In this document: positions 19,686 to 30,110 of the stretch, one piece after another | How positions within the stretch are numbered: position 1 is the first letter of the stretch | Layout of the letters: every line of letters begins with the position of its first letter | From: CAWEQO01 sp963811225 | GTDB taxonomy: Bacteria > Chloroflexota > Anaerolineae > Anaerolineales > Anaerolineaceae | Direction: 5' to 3' | Length of the DNA: 64,000 nucleotides | Assembly: GCA_963811225.1 (NCBI GenBank) | Contig: CAWEQO010000002.1 | Span: 248,001-312,000, forward strand | Notes under the pieces: model-generated | The model's input: the letters and a program-made list of their open reading frames with translations, nothing else | Databases searched by the model: none | What the model was told of the DNA's origin: nothing | Position numbers and translations under genes: made by a program

Positions 19686-19916
19686 TTATTTGCTATCTTC
19701 CCAGCTGTGCTCGGCGGCCTTGCGCAGGGCATCGGCGACTCGGCGGGCCTGGTCGCGGGTGAGGTACAGGTTGGTGATGGTCGAACGGAAGAGCCGCTCC
19801 TCCTCCGGGCAGTCCTCTTCGATGCACAGGCAAACATTGTCCTCGAAGCTTCGATCTTCGGCTTCGTAATACACGATCACGCGCAGGGTTTCGTCTAAAA
19901 GTAAGATTTCCTCCAT
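19686..19916 (-). CDS. Small acidic hypothetical protein
   Basis: A 76-residue acidic protein with no membrane segment. It contains a C-x-C pair plus a third Cys (VCLCIEEDC) and a C-terminal helix (TRDQARRVADALRKAAEHS). I do not recognise the family. The ATG has an AGGAGCGGTTGAG-type site upstream on the minus strand. The gene stands alone between two hairpins, convergent with the glycosidase. GC and codon use fit the genome, which supports a real gene. Confidence 0.6.
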   Translation of the reverse strand: MEEILLLDETLRVIVYYEAEDRSFEDNVCLCIEEDCPEEERLFRSTITNLYLTRDQARRVADALRKAAEHSWEDSK

Positions 19917-20084
19917 CTCAACCGCTCCTGTTTGATGGTCTTGTGCCTATTATAAGGAAGTCCGGGCGATTCGGCAATTGGTATGCGCAGCAGGTGGGGC
20001 ACGTTTTGGCCGCGCGTTTCGCCTGCGGCCCCATTTGGTACAATACACCACAAAGGGAGAAAAAGGGGGAAAACGAGCATTCCT

Positions 20085-21518
20085 ATGACAAACAGCGAGA
20101 AGCAAATCCGTAAAAAAGTAGGCAAACCACCCAAGGGCTGGTCCAAGCTGAGCTGGCTGGGAGCAGCAGTGCTGTGGGCGCTGTCCTCGGTCGGGGCCGG
20201 CGTCATCTTCTACAGCCCGCGCGTGGCGGCGCGCTACGGTTACACCCTGCTGTGGGCCATCGTGGTGGTCATCTTCTTCACCTGGCTGATCACCCGCGAG
20301 ATTGGGCGCTACACCATCGTGACCGGAAAAACGATCATGGAGGGCTATCAGAAGATCCCCGGCCCGCATAACTGGCCGGTCTGGATCTTCTTCCTCACCC
20401 ATCTGGTCGACATCTCACTCTTCTCGGCCGGGCAAGCGGCCCTGGCGGCCAGCCTGGCAACCCTGCTGGCGCCCGGCAGCGAAATGTTATGGACCGGTAT
20501 CCTGGTCAGCATCTCGGCGGCGATCATCGTATTCGGCGGCTTCGACATGGTCAACAAAACCAGCAGCTGGCTGGCGATCGGTTTGCTGGGCGCGGCGATT
20601 GTCATGCTCGTGCGGGTCTTCCCGTCGTGGAGCACGCTGCTGCAGGGCTTCATTCCCCAACTGCCGCAAAAAGTGGACCTGTACTTTCTGATCCCGTGGA
20701 TCGGGTTTTTGCTGGTGCACGGCGCGCCCTGGTATTCCTTCTGGGTCGACAAGCAGGGATTCGGGCGCGGCAAACCCAAGGGCAAGCAAAAGGACCAACA
20801 AGGGGACCAGGGCGGCTCGGCGCAAGACCAGGGGCAAGACGAAGACCGGGATGGGAAGAATCGGACGCAGAAGCTGCGCGGCTGGGTGGGATTGATGACC
20901 CAAACGGAGGGCGGCGGCACGATCCTGGCCGGCCTGTTTGCGATCATCTTTTACATCCTGGGGGCGCAGCTGCTGGGTAACGTCCAGGTCGACCCGGGAA
21001 TCGGCATCGGCCGGCAGATGGCCAACCAGTTCAAAGACAACTTGGGTCAGATCGGGTTGTGGGTATTCGTGCTGACCGCCGGGATCGCCTTTTGGACCAC
21101 CGTGCTGGACGGCCAGGACGGAGCCTCGCGCATGATCACCGACCTGACCCAGATCCTGACCAACACGGGTAAGTTCGCCAGGCAAGGAGAGCGTTCCAAG
21201 GGGTTCATTTTCAATTATCTCTCCGACACGAAAAAACTGAAGAACACTTACGTGATCGTGCTGGGAGCGATTGGGCCGATCGTCCTACTCTACTTCTACC
21301 GCCACCCGCTGCAAATCCTGTCCATCTCGGGCATCATCGGGGCGGCCATCACGCCCATTTTCACGTTCGCGACGCTGTGGCTGAATAAAAAGCTGCTGCC
21401 AAAAGAGCTGCAGCCCAATTGGCTGTCCTTCTGGGGGACGGTGATCGCCGGACTGTTCTTCACTGCCACCACACTGCTGTATCTCCTGCACCTGGTCGGG
21501 ATCGATCTGCTGCCGTAG
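20085..21518 (+). CDS. Nramp-like membrane transporter lacking the DPGN metal motif
   Basis: This ~477-residue protein has about eleven transmembrane segments. The N-terminal region (ARYGYTLLWAIVV, then TREIGRYTIVTGK) matches the first helices of Nramp metal transporters. The helix-1 DPGN motif that binds divalent metal is replaced here by FYSPRV, so the substrate may not be Mn or Fe. A hydrophilic insert rich in Lys, Gln, Gly and Asp (about residues 224-262) sits between membrane segments. The start chosen is the ATG at 20085; the earlier in-frame start adds a non-hydrophobic stretch without a good ribosome site. Confidence 0.7.
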   Translation: MTNSEKQIRKKVGKPPKGWSKLSWLGAAVLWALSSVGAGVIFYSPRVAARYGYTLLWAIVVVIFFTWLITREIGRYTIVTGKTIMEGYQKIPGPHNWPVWIFFLTHLVDISLFSAGQAALAASLATLLAPGSEMLWTGILVSISAAIIVFGGFDMVNKTSSWLAIGLLGAAIVMLVRVFPSWSTLLQGFIPQLPQKVDLYFLIPWIGFLLVHGAPWYSFWVDKQGFGRGKPKGKQKDQQGDQGGSAQDQGQDEDRDGKNRTQKLRGWVGLMTQTEGGGTILAGLFAIIFYILGAQLLGNVQVDPGIGIGRQMANQFKDNLGQIGLWVFVLTAGIAFWTTVLDGQDGASRMITDLTQILTNTGKFARQGERSKGFIFNYLSDTKKLKNTYVIVLGAIGPIVLLYFYRHPLQILSISGIIGAAITPIFTFATLWLNKKLLPKELQPNWLSFWGTVIAGLFFTATTLLYLLHLVGIDLLP

Positions 21519-21587
21519 CGTGCCAGGTGGAGCGCACGCGCAAAAGTGCACGCCACCCGCGAGCGGCCGCCGTGGTAACATTAGCGC

Positions 21588-23106
21588 ATGGCCAAGAAAC
21601 GCAAGTCGAAACCGCAGGGACCCACGCCCGCCGAGGCAGCCGAAGCGGCGCTGGAACGCTTCCGGCCGATGCTGGAGGCGGATGATCTGGCGCAGCTGTT
21701 GGCGGAGCTGGGCGAGCCCTTGCCGCACTTCCATCCGCATTAACCCGCTCAAGGTGGAGCCGGAGACGGCGCTGGCAGGCTGGCGCGCCCGTTACGGTTG
21801 GGAGGTGCAGCCGGTGCCGTACTGCCCCAACGGCTGGTGGATCACTCAGAGCCGGGTCTCGCCTAGCCAGACCATCGAGCACCGTCTGGGCGAGTATTAC
21901 ATCCAGGATGCGGCCTCGATGCTGCCAGTGGAGCTGTTCGACTTCGACGGTCTGGACGAGCCGCTGACGCTCGACCTGGCGGCCTCACCCGGCGGTAAGA
22001 CCACTCACATCACCGCCCGCACCGGCGACCGCGGCCTGGTGATCGCCAACGACTCCAGCGCCTCGCGCATCACGGCCCTGCGCCTGGTGCTCGACCAGTG
22101 GGGAGCGACGAACGCGGCGGTGACGCGCTTCCCGGGCGAGTCGTTCGGCGAGTGGTTCCCGGAAACCTTCGACCGGGCGCTGTTGGATGCGCCCTGCTCG
22201 ATGCAGGGCCTGCGGACGAGCGAGTCGCACCCGATGCGCCCGGTCTCCGAGAAAGAGACCGCTTCGCTGGCGCAGCGTCAGGAGCGACTGCTGCACAGCG
22301 CGCTGCAAGCGGTCAAGGTGGGCGGCCAGGTGGTGTATTCCACCTGCACGCTGGCGCCCGAGGAAGACGAGGCGGTGCTGGATGCGCTGCTGCAGCGCTG
22401 CCCCGGCGCCTTCGAGATCGTGGATCTGGCGGGCAAGCTGCCAGCGCCCGCTCCGGCGCTGAAGGGCTACGATGAGCAGGAGTTCGATCCATCCGTGCAG
22501 CGGGCGGCGCGCCTGTGGCCGCACCGCTTCGGAACTTCCGGGTTCTTCGCCGCGCTGCTGCGGAAGACACAGCCCTTAAAAACCTCGTCGGGAGATGAGG
22601 GCCCGCAAGGTGAGAATGTTCCTTCCCGCCCCATGTCCCGCTCTGGTTTCGAGGAATTGAGCGAGCAAGAGGCGCAGACCTGGAGCGATGGGTTGATGCA
22701 GGCCTACACCTTCGATCTGACGGGGGTGCTGGAACGGCTGAGGCTGGCGCTGTGGCGGCGGGGGCGCGAGGTGTATGCCATCCCGCGGCTGTATCTGGAG
22801 CGCTTCCGCGAGCTGCCGGTGCAGTCGCTGGGTCTGCCGCTGGGCGACGAGCTGCCTGATAGCCTGGCTCCGTCGCATGAGTGGGTGACGCGCTTCTCGC
22901 ATGAGTTCCTGACCGGGCGCTATCTCCTGGAGGAAGAGCTCCAGCAAGCCTGGCTGCGCGGCGAGGACATCCGCAGCAAGCCGCTGCCCGGTTATCCCAC
23001 CGGGATGGTCGTGATCGTAGAGGATGCCGCCGGGCGTCTGCTGGGGCGAGGCAAGGTGCTGCGCGACCGGCTGAAGAACCTGCTGCCCCGGCGCTCGGTG
23101 CTGTAG
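21588..23106 (+). CDS. RsmB/RsmF-type rRNA cytosine-5 methyltransferase (one apparent frameshift)
   Basis: The N-terminus (MAKKRKSKPQGPTPAEAAEA) runs to about 21723, where one extra C shifts the frame; coding resumes with TSIRINPLK. The catalytic domain has the AdoMet motif DLAASPGGKTTHI, the DAPCS motif with a catalytic Cys, and the second Cys in VVYSTCTLAPEEDE. Both cysteines are needed in m5C methyltransferases. The C-terminal ~150 residues resemble the RsmF/YebU-type RNA-binding extension. Modification of 16S rRNA is likely. The reading frame open from 21520 has a spurious basic N-terminus. Confidence 0.85.
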
Positions 23107-23240
23107 CGACACGCCCAGCGCCATAAGCGCCAACTTTTGACTGCCCCTTGTCCCATTATTCCAGGGGCCGAATTGAAAATTTGGGATATAATTCGGTCAT
23201 TGGGGTAAGCGAAACCCACCTTTGCACTCACGATACAACC

Positions 23241-24746
23241 ATGACAAATCACTCGTTCCAATCCCCCTCCTCGGAGCCGGGTCAAACTCTCCATAAGTAC
23301 CTCCAATCCGTTGGCGAAGCAATCGACTGCCCGGACGAAGACTGCATTGCCCGCAAGATGGCCGAGCAGCTGTGCTGGCTGCTCGGCGCGCAAGTCTGCC
23401 TGGTCCTATGGCCGCACATCGAAAATGGAGACGTGGAGCTCGCAGCTGCCCGTTTGACCGATGATGGGGGTGAGCTTGCATGGCTGCGGGTGACGGACCC
23501 GCCGGGAGCCAGGCATCTGCTCGATCAAGCCCTGTCATCCGGCGAGGCGGTGCAGGCGCAGCGCAGTCAGGCCGGGCCCAACTTGCGCAGCCTGCTGGAT
23601 TCGCTCGGAGCGTACAGCCTGCTGGCGCTGCCCACCGACCGTTACGTGATCGCCGCGGCCTTCCAAAAGAACGTGCGGACGTTTGTGCGCGAAGACCTGC
23701 AGCTTGGGAAACAGATTGTCGTGCAGGCCGTCTCGCTGGGCCAGCACATGCGCCTGTTCGCCGAGATGCAGCAGCGCTCGCACATGCTGGAGATGATTTA
23801 CGAGGCCAGCCTGAGCCTGACCGCCAGCCTGGATCTGGAGAACGTCTTGAACGCCATCCTCAAATCGGCGGCGGGACTGATGAAAGCCGCCCTGGATGCT
23901 CACATCTTCCTGTACGACCAGGAGACGCTGATCTTTGGCTCTGCCTTACGCGACGGCGACATCAGCCCACAGCCGACCGCGCCGCCGCGCCAGAACGGCC
24001 TGACGTATACGGTGGCGCGCGGCGGGCAGCCGATCGTGGTGGAGAACATGAAAGAACACTCGCTCTTCAGGAACGCGCCGCCCGAGTGGCATGGCGCCAT
24101 CGTCGGGCTGCCGCTGAAGATCGGCCAGCGGGTGGTAGGGGTGATGACCATGGCCCTGCCGGTCAACTATCCCATCGCCGAATCGGAGCTGCGGGTGCTG
24201 CGGCTGCTGGGCGATCAGGCAGCCATCGCCATCGAGAACGCCCGCCTGCACCGCATCATCAATCAGCAGGCCCACACGGATGTGGTCACCGGGCTGCCCA
24301 ACCGGCGGGCCTTCGATGAGCGGCTGGCGGAGGAGATTCGACGCTCCAGCCGCTACAACCACTCGTTTGCCCTGGTGATGCTGGACTTGAATAACTTCAA
24401 GCTGGTCAACGACACCTTCGGGCACCCGGTGGGCGATAAACTGCTGCGCCTGGTCGGGGAATGCCTGCGCAAGGCCGTCCGTGACACCGATTTTGTCGCC
24501 CGCTACGGCGGCGATGAATATGCGATGATCTTCCCGGAGACGGATTTGAGCACCGCACAACGGGTGGCCGCCCGCATCCACACCGATCTGAGCAAGTTCT
24601 GCCCGGATATCCCCGAAAAACTGAAAATCCAACCCCTGACCACTGCGCTGGGCATTGCCATTTATCCGGATCATTCCACGGAAGCGGTGGATCTGATCGC
24701 CCGGGCCGACGCGGCGCTGTACGAGGATAAGCGGAATTTTAAATAA
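23241..24746 (+). CDS. GAF-domain diguanylate cyclase
   Basis: The ~501-residue protein has two GAF-like regions (about 30-165 and 190-335) followed by a GGDEF domain (about 345-501). The cyclase core is LDLNNFKLVNDTFGH with the active-site motif RYGGDEYAMIF, a functional GGDE-Y form. A canonical inhibitory RxxD is not obvious. No transmembrane segment is seen, so the GAF regions likely sense a cytoplasmic ligand and control c-di-GMP synthesis. A TATAAT (23187-23192) precedes it. It is monocistronic, with a hairpin after the stop. Confidence 0.9.
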   Translation: MTNHSFQSPSSEPGQTLHKYLQSVGEAIDCPDEDCIARKMAEQLCWLLGAQVCLVLWPHIENGDVELAAARLTDDGGELAWLRVTDPPGARHLLDQALSSGEAVQAQRSQAGPNLRSLLDSLGAYSLLALPTDRYVIAAAFQKNVRTFVREDLQLGKQIVVQAVSLGQHMRLFAEMQQRSHMLEMIYEASLSLTASLDLENVLNAILKSAAGLMKAALDAHIFLYDQETLIFGSALRDGDISPQPTAPPRQNGLTYTVARGGQPIVVENMKEHSLFRNAPPEWHGAIVGLPLKIGQRVVGVMTMALPVNYPIAESELRVLRLLGDQAAIAIENARLHRIINQQAHTDVVTGLPNRRAFDERLAEEIRRSSRYNHSFALVMLDLNNFKLVNDTFGHPVGDKLLRLVGECLRKAVRDTDFVARYGGDEYAMIFPETDLSTAQRVAARIHTDLSKFCPDIPEKLKIQPLTTALGIAIYPDHSTEAVDLIARADAALYEDKRNFK

Positions 24747-24762
24747 GAGAGTAGAAAACAGA

Positions 24763-24794
24763 GAACAGTCCCTTGCCAGTGTAAGGGACTGTTC
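24763..24794. terminator. Bidirectional terminator
   Basis: The stem GAACAGTCCCTT / AAGGGACTGTTC with an 8-nt loop is followed by TTTGTTTG. It lies between the cyclase gene and the convergent pspA. Confidence 0.8.
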
Positions 24795-24828
24795 TTTGTT
24801 TGTTATGGGCCCCTGCCCCGCGTTGATC

Positions 24829-25533
24829 CTATCCGCCGGCGTGGGCGGCTTTGAGTTTGGTCAACTCATCCTCGATGGCCTGCTTGCGGCTGATTTGAGA
24901 TAGCTCGCGGTCCACTTCGTCGACCCCCGGCTCGAGCATATCGGTGAACACGCCTTCGGCGATCAGCTTCTCGATCGCATCCGAGCGCGACTGCATCTCT
25001 TGGATGCGGGCCTCGACCCGCTGGATCGTATTGCCCACGTCCGCCAGGTCGACCGAAATCCCCGACATCGCTTCTCGCATTTGCAGTTGGGCGCGGGACG
25101 AATCGTACATGGCTTTCATCTCTTCTTTCTTAGCCTGGAACATGGCGACCTTGTTGGTCAGGTTGATCTCAGCTTGCTTCAGTTTCTCCGTTTGGGCGTT
25201 CAGGTTGGCGATATTTTTCTCCAGTTCAGCCTGGCGCGCCAGGGCGTCTTGCTTCCGTTCCAGGGCCACCCGGGCCAGGTCCTCGCGGTTGGCGCTCAAC
25301 GCCGATTGGGCCTGTTCCTGATACTTCTCCAGGGCAGCCTCGATCTGGGTACGCTGCAGTTCCAGCCGGTTCCTGGCGGCGCTGACCTCGATCAGGCTGC
25401 GGCCAATCTGCGCCCGGCTCTCCTCCAGCTTGGTCAGGCTGTAATCCAGGCTGGCTTTGGGGTCTTCAAACGCGTCGACAACCTGATTGGCGCGTGTTTC
25501 AAATGACGCTTTAAATCGTGCAAATATACTCAT
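24829..25533 (-). CDS. pspA: PspA/IM30 family membrane-stress protein
   Basis: The 234-residue protein is almost entirely helical coiled coil with the family N-terminus SIFARFKASFETRANQVVD and DPKASLDYSLTKLEE. PspA/Vipp1 proteins assemble into ESCRT-III-like rods on stressed membranes. No psp regulator genes adjoin it; instead a coiled-coil protein lies directly upstream in the same orientation (31 bp gap), likely co-transcribed. Length and charge pattern are normal for the family. Confidence 0.92.
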   Translation of the reverse strand: MSIFARFKASFETRANQVVDAFEDPKASLDYSLTKLEESRAQIGRSLIEVSAARNRLELQRTQIEAALEKYQEQAQSALSANREDLARVALERKQDALARQAELEKNIANLNAQTEKLKQAEINLTNKVAMFQAKKEEMKAMYDSSRAQLQMREAMSGISVDLADVGNTIQRVEARIQEMQSRSDAIEKLIAEGVFTDMLEPGVDEVDRELSQISRKQAIEDELTKLKAAHAGG

Positions 25534-25563
25534 CTTGACATCCTTCCTCTAAAGGTGTTCCAT

Positions 25564-26205
25564 TTACCGTTGGGACAGCAGGTCGCCGCGAACCCGCTGG
25601 TTCAATTTAGCCAGCCGCTCGCGCGAACAGAGGACTTTGATCCGTATGATGGCCGCTTTGATCTCCTTCTCCAGGGTATCCAGGTTCAGCATGTCCCGCT
25701 CCATCGCCTGCAGGTCGCGCTCAAGCCCCTGAGAGAGGGAGAGCAGCTTCTGCCATACCTCCAGGAATGAACGGGCGGCAGCTTCATCCGGCATGGCCGC
25801 ACCGGCATCCCGGCGAGCGGCTTCGGCCTGCTGTCGGATCCAGTCGACATCCTTGCGCAGCGCCTGGGTGTTTTCGTTCAGCTGCTGGCGCGCCTCTTCC
25901 ACCCACACCCGGTCTGCGTACAGGCGGTCCAGGCTGTGTTCCAACTCGGGGCTGCCCTTGTCCGACTCCATCCGGCGCGCAGCCTCCTGGTGGATCACGT
26001 AAAGGTCCGTTTTCGAGACCATCCCGTGACGCAGCTGGATGCGGAGCTGTTGGTAACGCTGCTGATTGATTTCTCCGCGTCCATACAGCGTCCTCAGCTG
26101 CTCTTCCAGCTTTGCCTGCGGGTCGGGATTCAAGAAAGTTTCCTCATAAAACTGGCGCAGTTCCTCTTGCATGGCGTGAAGCGCCGAATCGACAACTCCC
26201 CCCAT
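25564..26205 (-). CDS. Coiled-coil hypothetical protein upstream of pspA
   Basis: A ~213-residue, highly helical, charged protein with no membrane segment. The N-terminal part (LRQFYEETFLNPDPQAKLEEQL, ~10-35) and the middle (VDWIRQQAEAARRDAG) look amphipathic. I do not recognise the family. The ATG at 26205 has GGAAGG 10 nt upstream; an alternative TTG lies at 26223. Its place just ahead of pspA suggests a partner or regulator in the membrane-stress response, an inference from context only. Confidence 0.7.
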   Translation of the reverse strand: MGGVVDSALHAMQEELRQFYEETFLNPDPQAKLEEQLRTLYGRGEINQQRYQQLRIQLRHGMVSKTDLYVIHQEAARRMESDKGSPELEHSLDRLYADRVWVEEARQQLNENTQALRKDVDWIRQQAEAARRDAGAAMPDEAAARSFLEVWQKLLSLSQGLERDLQAMERDMLNLDTLEKEIKAAIIRIKVLCSRERLAKLNQRVRGDLLSQR

Positions 26206-26435
26206 TTCAGTCCAACCTTCCAATAAACATCATCATTGCGCTCCAAACTCAGCTTCCCATCCGGAGAATCCTCGATGGTAACCACATAGCCCCCATGGGT
26301 GAATTCATTGCTTGACTGCTTTGTGTCTGCAAAGCAGTTTCCTCTATAAATTTTAAACAATTTCAGTCGGGCAGAGAAGGGAAGCGGAGGATTATTAACA
26401 AAGACTTATTCACACATCCCAGGAACCCCAGGATT

Positions 26436-27540
26436 GTGCCGGTCGGGCCACGGCGGGAATGCATAAATTCCATCCAACCCGTCTGGTCATGGCGGGAATA
26501 CGCGGGATTCTACCGGTAGGGGCACGGCGAGTAACGCAAGACTCCAATATTGAGCCAATACGAAGCCGTGCCCCTACCACAATCCACCCGAATCATTTCT
26601 AAGGAAAAACGCGATGGCCCTTTTCCCTTCGGCCAAAATGCGTGATTGCCATCCGGGGCACGGCTGCGTATTGGTTAAATTATGTTGTGCCTTGCGCATT
26701 GTGGGGGCGGGGGCACGGCTCCGTATTGGTTAAATTATGTTGTCTTGCGCATTATAGGGGCGAGGGCACGGCTCCGTATTGGTTAAATTATGTTGTCTTG
26801 CGCATTATGGGGGCGGGGGCACGGCTGCGTATTGGTTCAAATTATGGGGCCTCGCGGCATTATGGGGGCTGAGGGCCGTGCCCCTACACGTACAATCCGG
26901 TGGTCTCGCGCAACCGGTAGGGCCACGGCGGGAATCGTAATTTTTGTCCTACCCGTACGTCATGGCGGGATTCCACAATTTTTATCCAACCGGTAGGGGC
27001 ACGGCGAGTAACGCAAGACCCCAGAGTTTAACCAATACGCAGCCATGCCCTGGCGGGAACGCATAAATTTCATCCAACCGGTAGGGGCACGGCGAGTAAC
27101 GCAAGACCCCAGTAATTTAACCAATACGCAGCCGTGCCCCCGGTGGTAATCATACATTTTGACCGAAGGGAAAGGCAAGGTGGTTTTAATGGAAATGATT
27201 CGGGTGGGTTATCGGGGCATGGCTGCGTGTTGTCTTGCGCATTGTGGGGGCGGGGGCACGGCTGCGTATTGGTTCAATGATGTGCGTCTCGCGATTGTGA
27301 GGGCGAGGGCACGGCTCCGTATTGGTTAAATTATGTTGTCTGCGCATTGTGGGGGCGGGGGCACGACTGCGTATTGGTTCAATTATGGGGTCTCGCGCAT
27401 TATGGGGGCGAGGGCACGGCTCCGTATTGGTTAAATTATGGGGCCTTGCGCATTGTGGGGGCGGGGGCACGGCTCCGTATTGGTTAAATTATGTTGTCTC
27501 GCGCAACTCGCCGTGCCCCTACACGTACAATCCGCCGTGC
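26436..27540. repeat. Palindromic repeat cluster 3 (~1.1 kb)
   Basis: This gap contains only the GGGGCACGGC repeat family in both orientations. Full palindromes occur near 26518-26573, 26995-27050 and 27083-27138. Head-to-tail arrays of a 50-69 bp unit containing CGTATTGGTTAAATTATG and CTTGCGCATT with a G-rich run lie at about 26655-26875 and 27240-27500. The flanking module (ATTTTGACCGAAGGGAAAGG or similar) appears twice. Many short open frames here encode the same artefactual peptide. Confidence 0.92.
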
Positions 27541-27543
27541 ACC

Positions 27544-28380
27544 TTAGATGAACGGATTATAAAACCGGCTATGGTTGATAAAGATCGACACCCCGGCCGC
27601 CAGGGCAAAGATGAGCGCCGAGACGCCAATCGCCACGGCGTCCTGGCGGGTCAGCTTGCGGAACGTGTACCAGGTGCGGGTCTTGCTCTTCGAGAACCCG
27701 CGCAGGTCCATGGCGTTGCTGATCAGCTCGATCCGGTCCAGCGTCGAGAAGATCAGCGGGACGATGATCAGCAGGGAGTTCTTGAACCGGTCGAAAAACT
27801 TCGCCTTCCTCGACATCTCCAGCCCGCGCGCCTGCTGGCTGAGATAGATATCGTGGTAGTCGCGCTGGATGTCCGGGAAGTAGCGCAGCGTCAACGAGAC
27901 GGCATAGGCGGCTTTGTAATGGATCCCAATGCCGTTCAAAGCGGATGCGAACTCGCTGGGATTGGTGGTCATCAGGAAGATCATGCCCAGGGGAACCACC
28001 GAGGCGTACTTGAAGAACTTGGTCACCTCGTAAAACACCTGCTCATAGGTCAGGGAAACCCCAAAGATCCGCCCGAACTCGTGCTGCGTGCCGTAGATCT
28101 GGGTCCCATATTCGGGCGCAAAGAAAAAGCTGATCACCGCATTCGTCAGCAGGAAGAGGAATACGTAAATGACCATGACCCGGATCTGCGAAAAGCGGAT
28201 CAGCGAAATCCGCATGAGCAGGATGGAGAAAACCATCATGCCCAGCAGGACGCGGATATCGTACGAGTACATGACCGCAAAGGTGAGGAACAGGAAGCAA
28301 ACCAGCTTGGTCAAGCCCGACAGCCGGTGGACGGGCGTGTCGGCAACCCCATAAGAAAAGAGCTTCATTTTTGCGTTCAT
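27544..28380 (-). CDS. ECF transporter transmembrane component (EcfT)
   Basis: The 278-residue membrane protein has about six transmembrane segments. The two coupling motifs of EcfT proteins are visible as SQQARGLEMS and NAMDLRGFSKS; these short Ala-Arg-Gly-like sequences contact the ATPases. It assembles with two ABC subunits and a substrate-binding S component to import a vitamin or related nutrient. Its start overlaps the end of the ATPase gene by 4 nt, fixing operon order as S, then ATPase, then T. Confidence 0.9.
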   Translation of the reverse strand: MNAKMKLFSYGVADTPVHRLSGLTKLVCFLFLTFAVMYSYDIRVLLGMMVFSILLMRISLIRFSQIRVMVIYVFLFLLTNAVISFFFAPEYGTQIYGTQHEFGRIFGVSLTYEQVFYEVTKFFKYASVVPLGMIFLMTTNPSEFASALNGIGIHYKAAYAVSLTLRYFPDIQRDYHDIYLSQQARGLEMSRKAKFFDRFKNSLLIIVPLIFSTLDRIELISNAMDLRGFSKSKTRTWYTFRKLTRQDAVAIGVSALIFALAAGVSIFINHSRFYNPFI

Positions 28381-28876
28381 CGGTTTTTCAACCTCCGCTC
28401 GTAGTCGATAAAGCCCTGGACGAACTGGGTGCCGTTCTCGATCCCCGCCATGTGGGAAAGCGCAAACAAAGAGGTCTCCTTCAGGTTCGCATCCGCAATC
28501 ACCTGGGCGTCGGTCAAGACCACGGACGCCGCCGTATCGGCGATCTTTTTCCCGCCCGCCAGCACAATCGCCCGCGGGGTGTATTCCAACATCAAGTGCA
28601 TGTCGTGCGTAATCAGGATGACCGTCACCCCCAGGCGGTTGATCTCCACCAGGAATTCCATGATCTCGGTGTAATGGCGGAAGTCCTGCCCGGCCGTGGG
28701 CTCATCCAGAATGAGGATCTTGGGGTCCAACACTAAGATCGAGGCGATGGTGACGCGCTTCTTCTGGCCGTAGCTCAAGGCGGAGATGGGCCATTCGATA
28801 AATGGCGCCAGCCCGCAGATCTTGAGCGCCTTCTCCACCCGCCCGGTAATCTCGTCTTCCGGCACGTGTCGCAGGC
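28377..28876 (-). CDS. C-terminal part of frameshifted double ECF ATPase
   Basis: This holds the end of the second nucleotide-binding domain, with LSYGQKKRVTIAS as signature, KILILDEPTAGQD as Walker B and the switch His in LITHDMHLM. It is joined to the upstream part by removing one base near 28877 (GCGCTTGGGCC), which gives VALGLRLRHVPEDEITGR. On its own it lacks Walker A and could not act, so it is best read as one gene with 28877-30087. Confidence 0.8.
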
Positions 28877-30087
28877 GCAGGCCCAAGCGCCACCTCGTCG
28901 AAGATCAGCGGCTTCGAGATCATCTGGTTGGGGTTCTGCATCACCAGCCCGATGATCTCCGCCCGTTCTTTGATCGACTTTTCTTTGATGTCTTGGCCGC
29001 GATACAAGATCCTGCCGCAGTCCTCCTTTTCGAAACCGCACAACAGCTTGGAAAGGGTCGACTTCCCGGCCCCGTTTTTGCCGACAATCGAGACCATCTC
29101 GCCTTCCCGGATGTCGAAGTTGATATCCGCCAGCACCGGGCGGATGCCGTCGTACGAGAAGGAGACGCCTTCCATCTTCAGGATCGACGGGCGCGCATTC
29201 ACACGCTGATCCGCCTGGATGCCCCCGTACCAGGTCTGCAGCGCCTGGCGCGAAAGCCCCGCTTTCAGCGTTTGGATGTACCCGGCCTGCATCGCTTCGG
29301 TCACTTGCACGCCGGCATACTTCAACGCCGTGACGTACAAAGGCTCGCGCACCCCCACTTCCTGCAAGATCGTCGAGGCAACCAGGGCGTGCGCGTTCAG
29401 GTCTGCGATGATCCGGCCATCGTCGATCACCAGGATGCGGTCCACGTCGCGGTGCAGCACGTCTTCCAACCGGTGCTCGATGATCAGGATCGTTTTGCCG
29501 GTCTGCTTGTGGATGTCGTCGATGATCTCGATGGCAATCTTGCCGGTGGCCGGGTCCAGGTTGGCCAGCGGCTCGTCGAACAGCAGGATCTCGACGTCGT
29601 CGATCATCACGCCCGCCAGCGAGGTGCGCTGCTTCTGCCCGCCCGACAGCTCGAAGGGCGACGAGGTCAGCCAGTTCTCCATGTCCACCATTTGCGCGAC
29701 CGAGCGCACCCGCTCGTGCATTTCGGCGTGGGCGATGTTGTCGTTTTCCAGGGCGAAGGCGATATCCTCGCCCACCGTCAGCCCGACGAACTGCCCGTCC
29801 GAATCCTGCAGCACGGTGCCGACCATCTTGGATAACTGGAAGATGTTGAGCGCGCTGGTTTCCAGGCCGTTGATCTTCAAACTGCCCTGGATCGCGCCGC
29901 GATACGAGAACGGGATCAGCCCGTTGAGGCAGTGCCCCAGGGTGCTTTTCCCGCTGCCGCTGGGACCGACGATCAGGACTTTTTCACCCGGGTAGATTTT
30001 GAGGTTAATGTCATGCAGGGTAGGTTCTGCCTGGCTGAAGTATTGAAAGCTGAAATCGATAAACTCGATCATTGGCCGTGAGCTCAT
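28877..30087 (-). CDS. N-terminal part of double ECF transporter ATPase
   Basis: The first ATPase domain is complete: GPSGSGKSTLGHCL, SGGQKQRTSLAG, EILLFDEPLANLDP and a switch His in LIIEHRLEDV. The second domain starts near residue 300, with VGKNGAGKSTLSKLL, and is broken by the +1 shift near 28877. Fused A-A' ATPases of about 560 residues occur in dedicated ECF systems of the YkoD type. Energising vitamin uptake together with the adjacent T and S proteins is the expected role. Confidence 0.85.
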
Positions 30088-30110
30088 AAGGATTCTTCAG
30101 GGGTCCGCGT

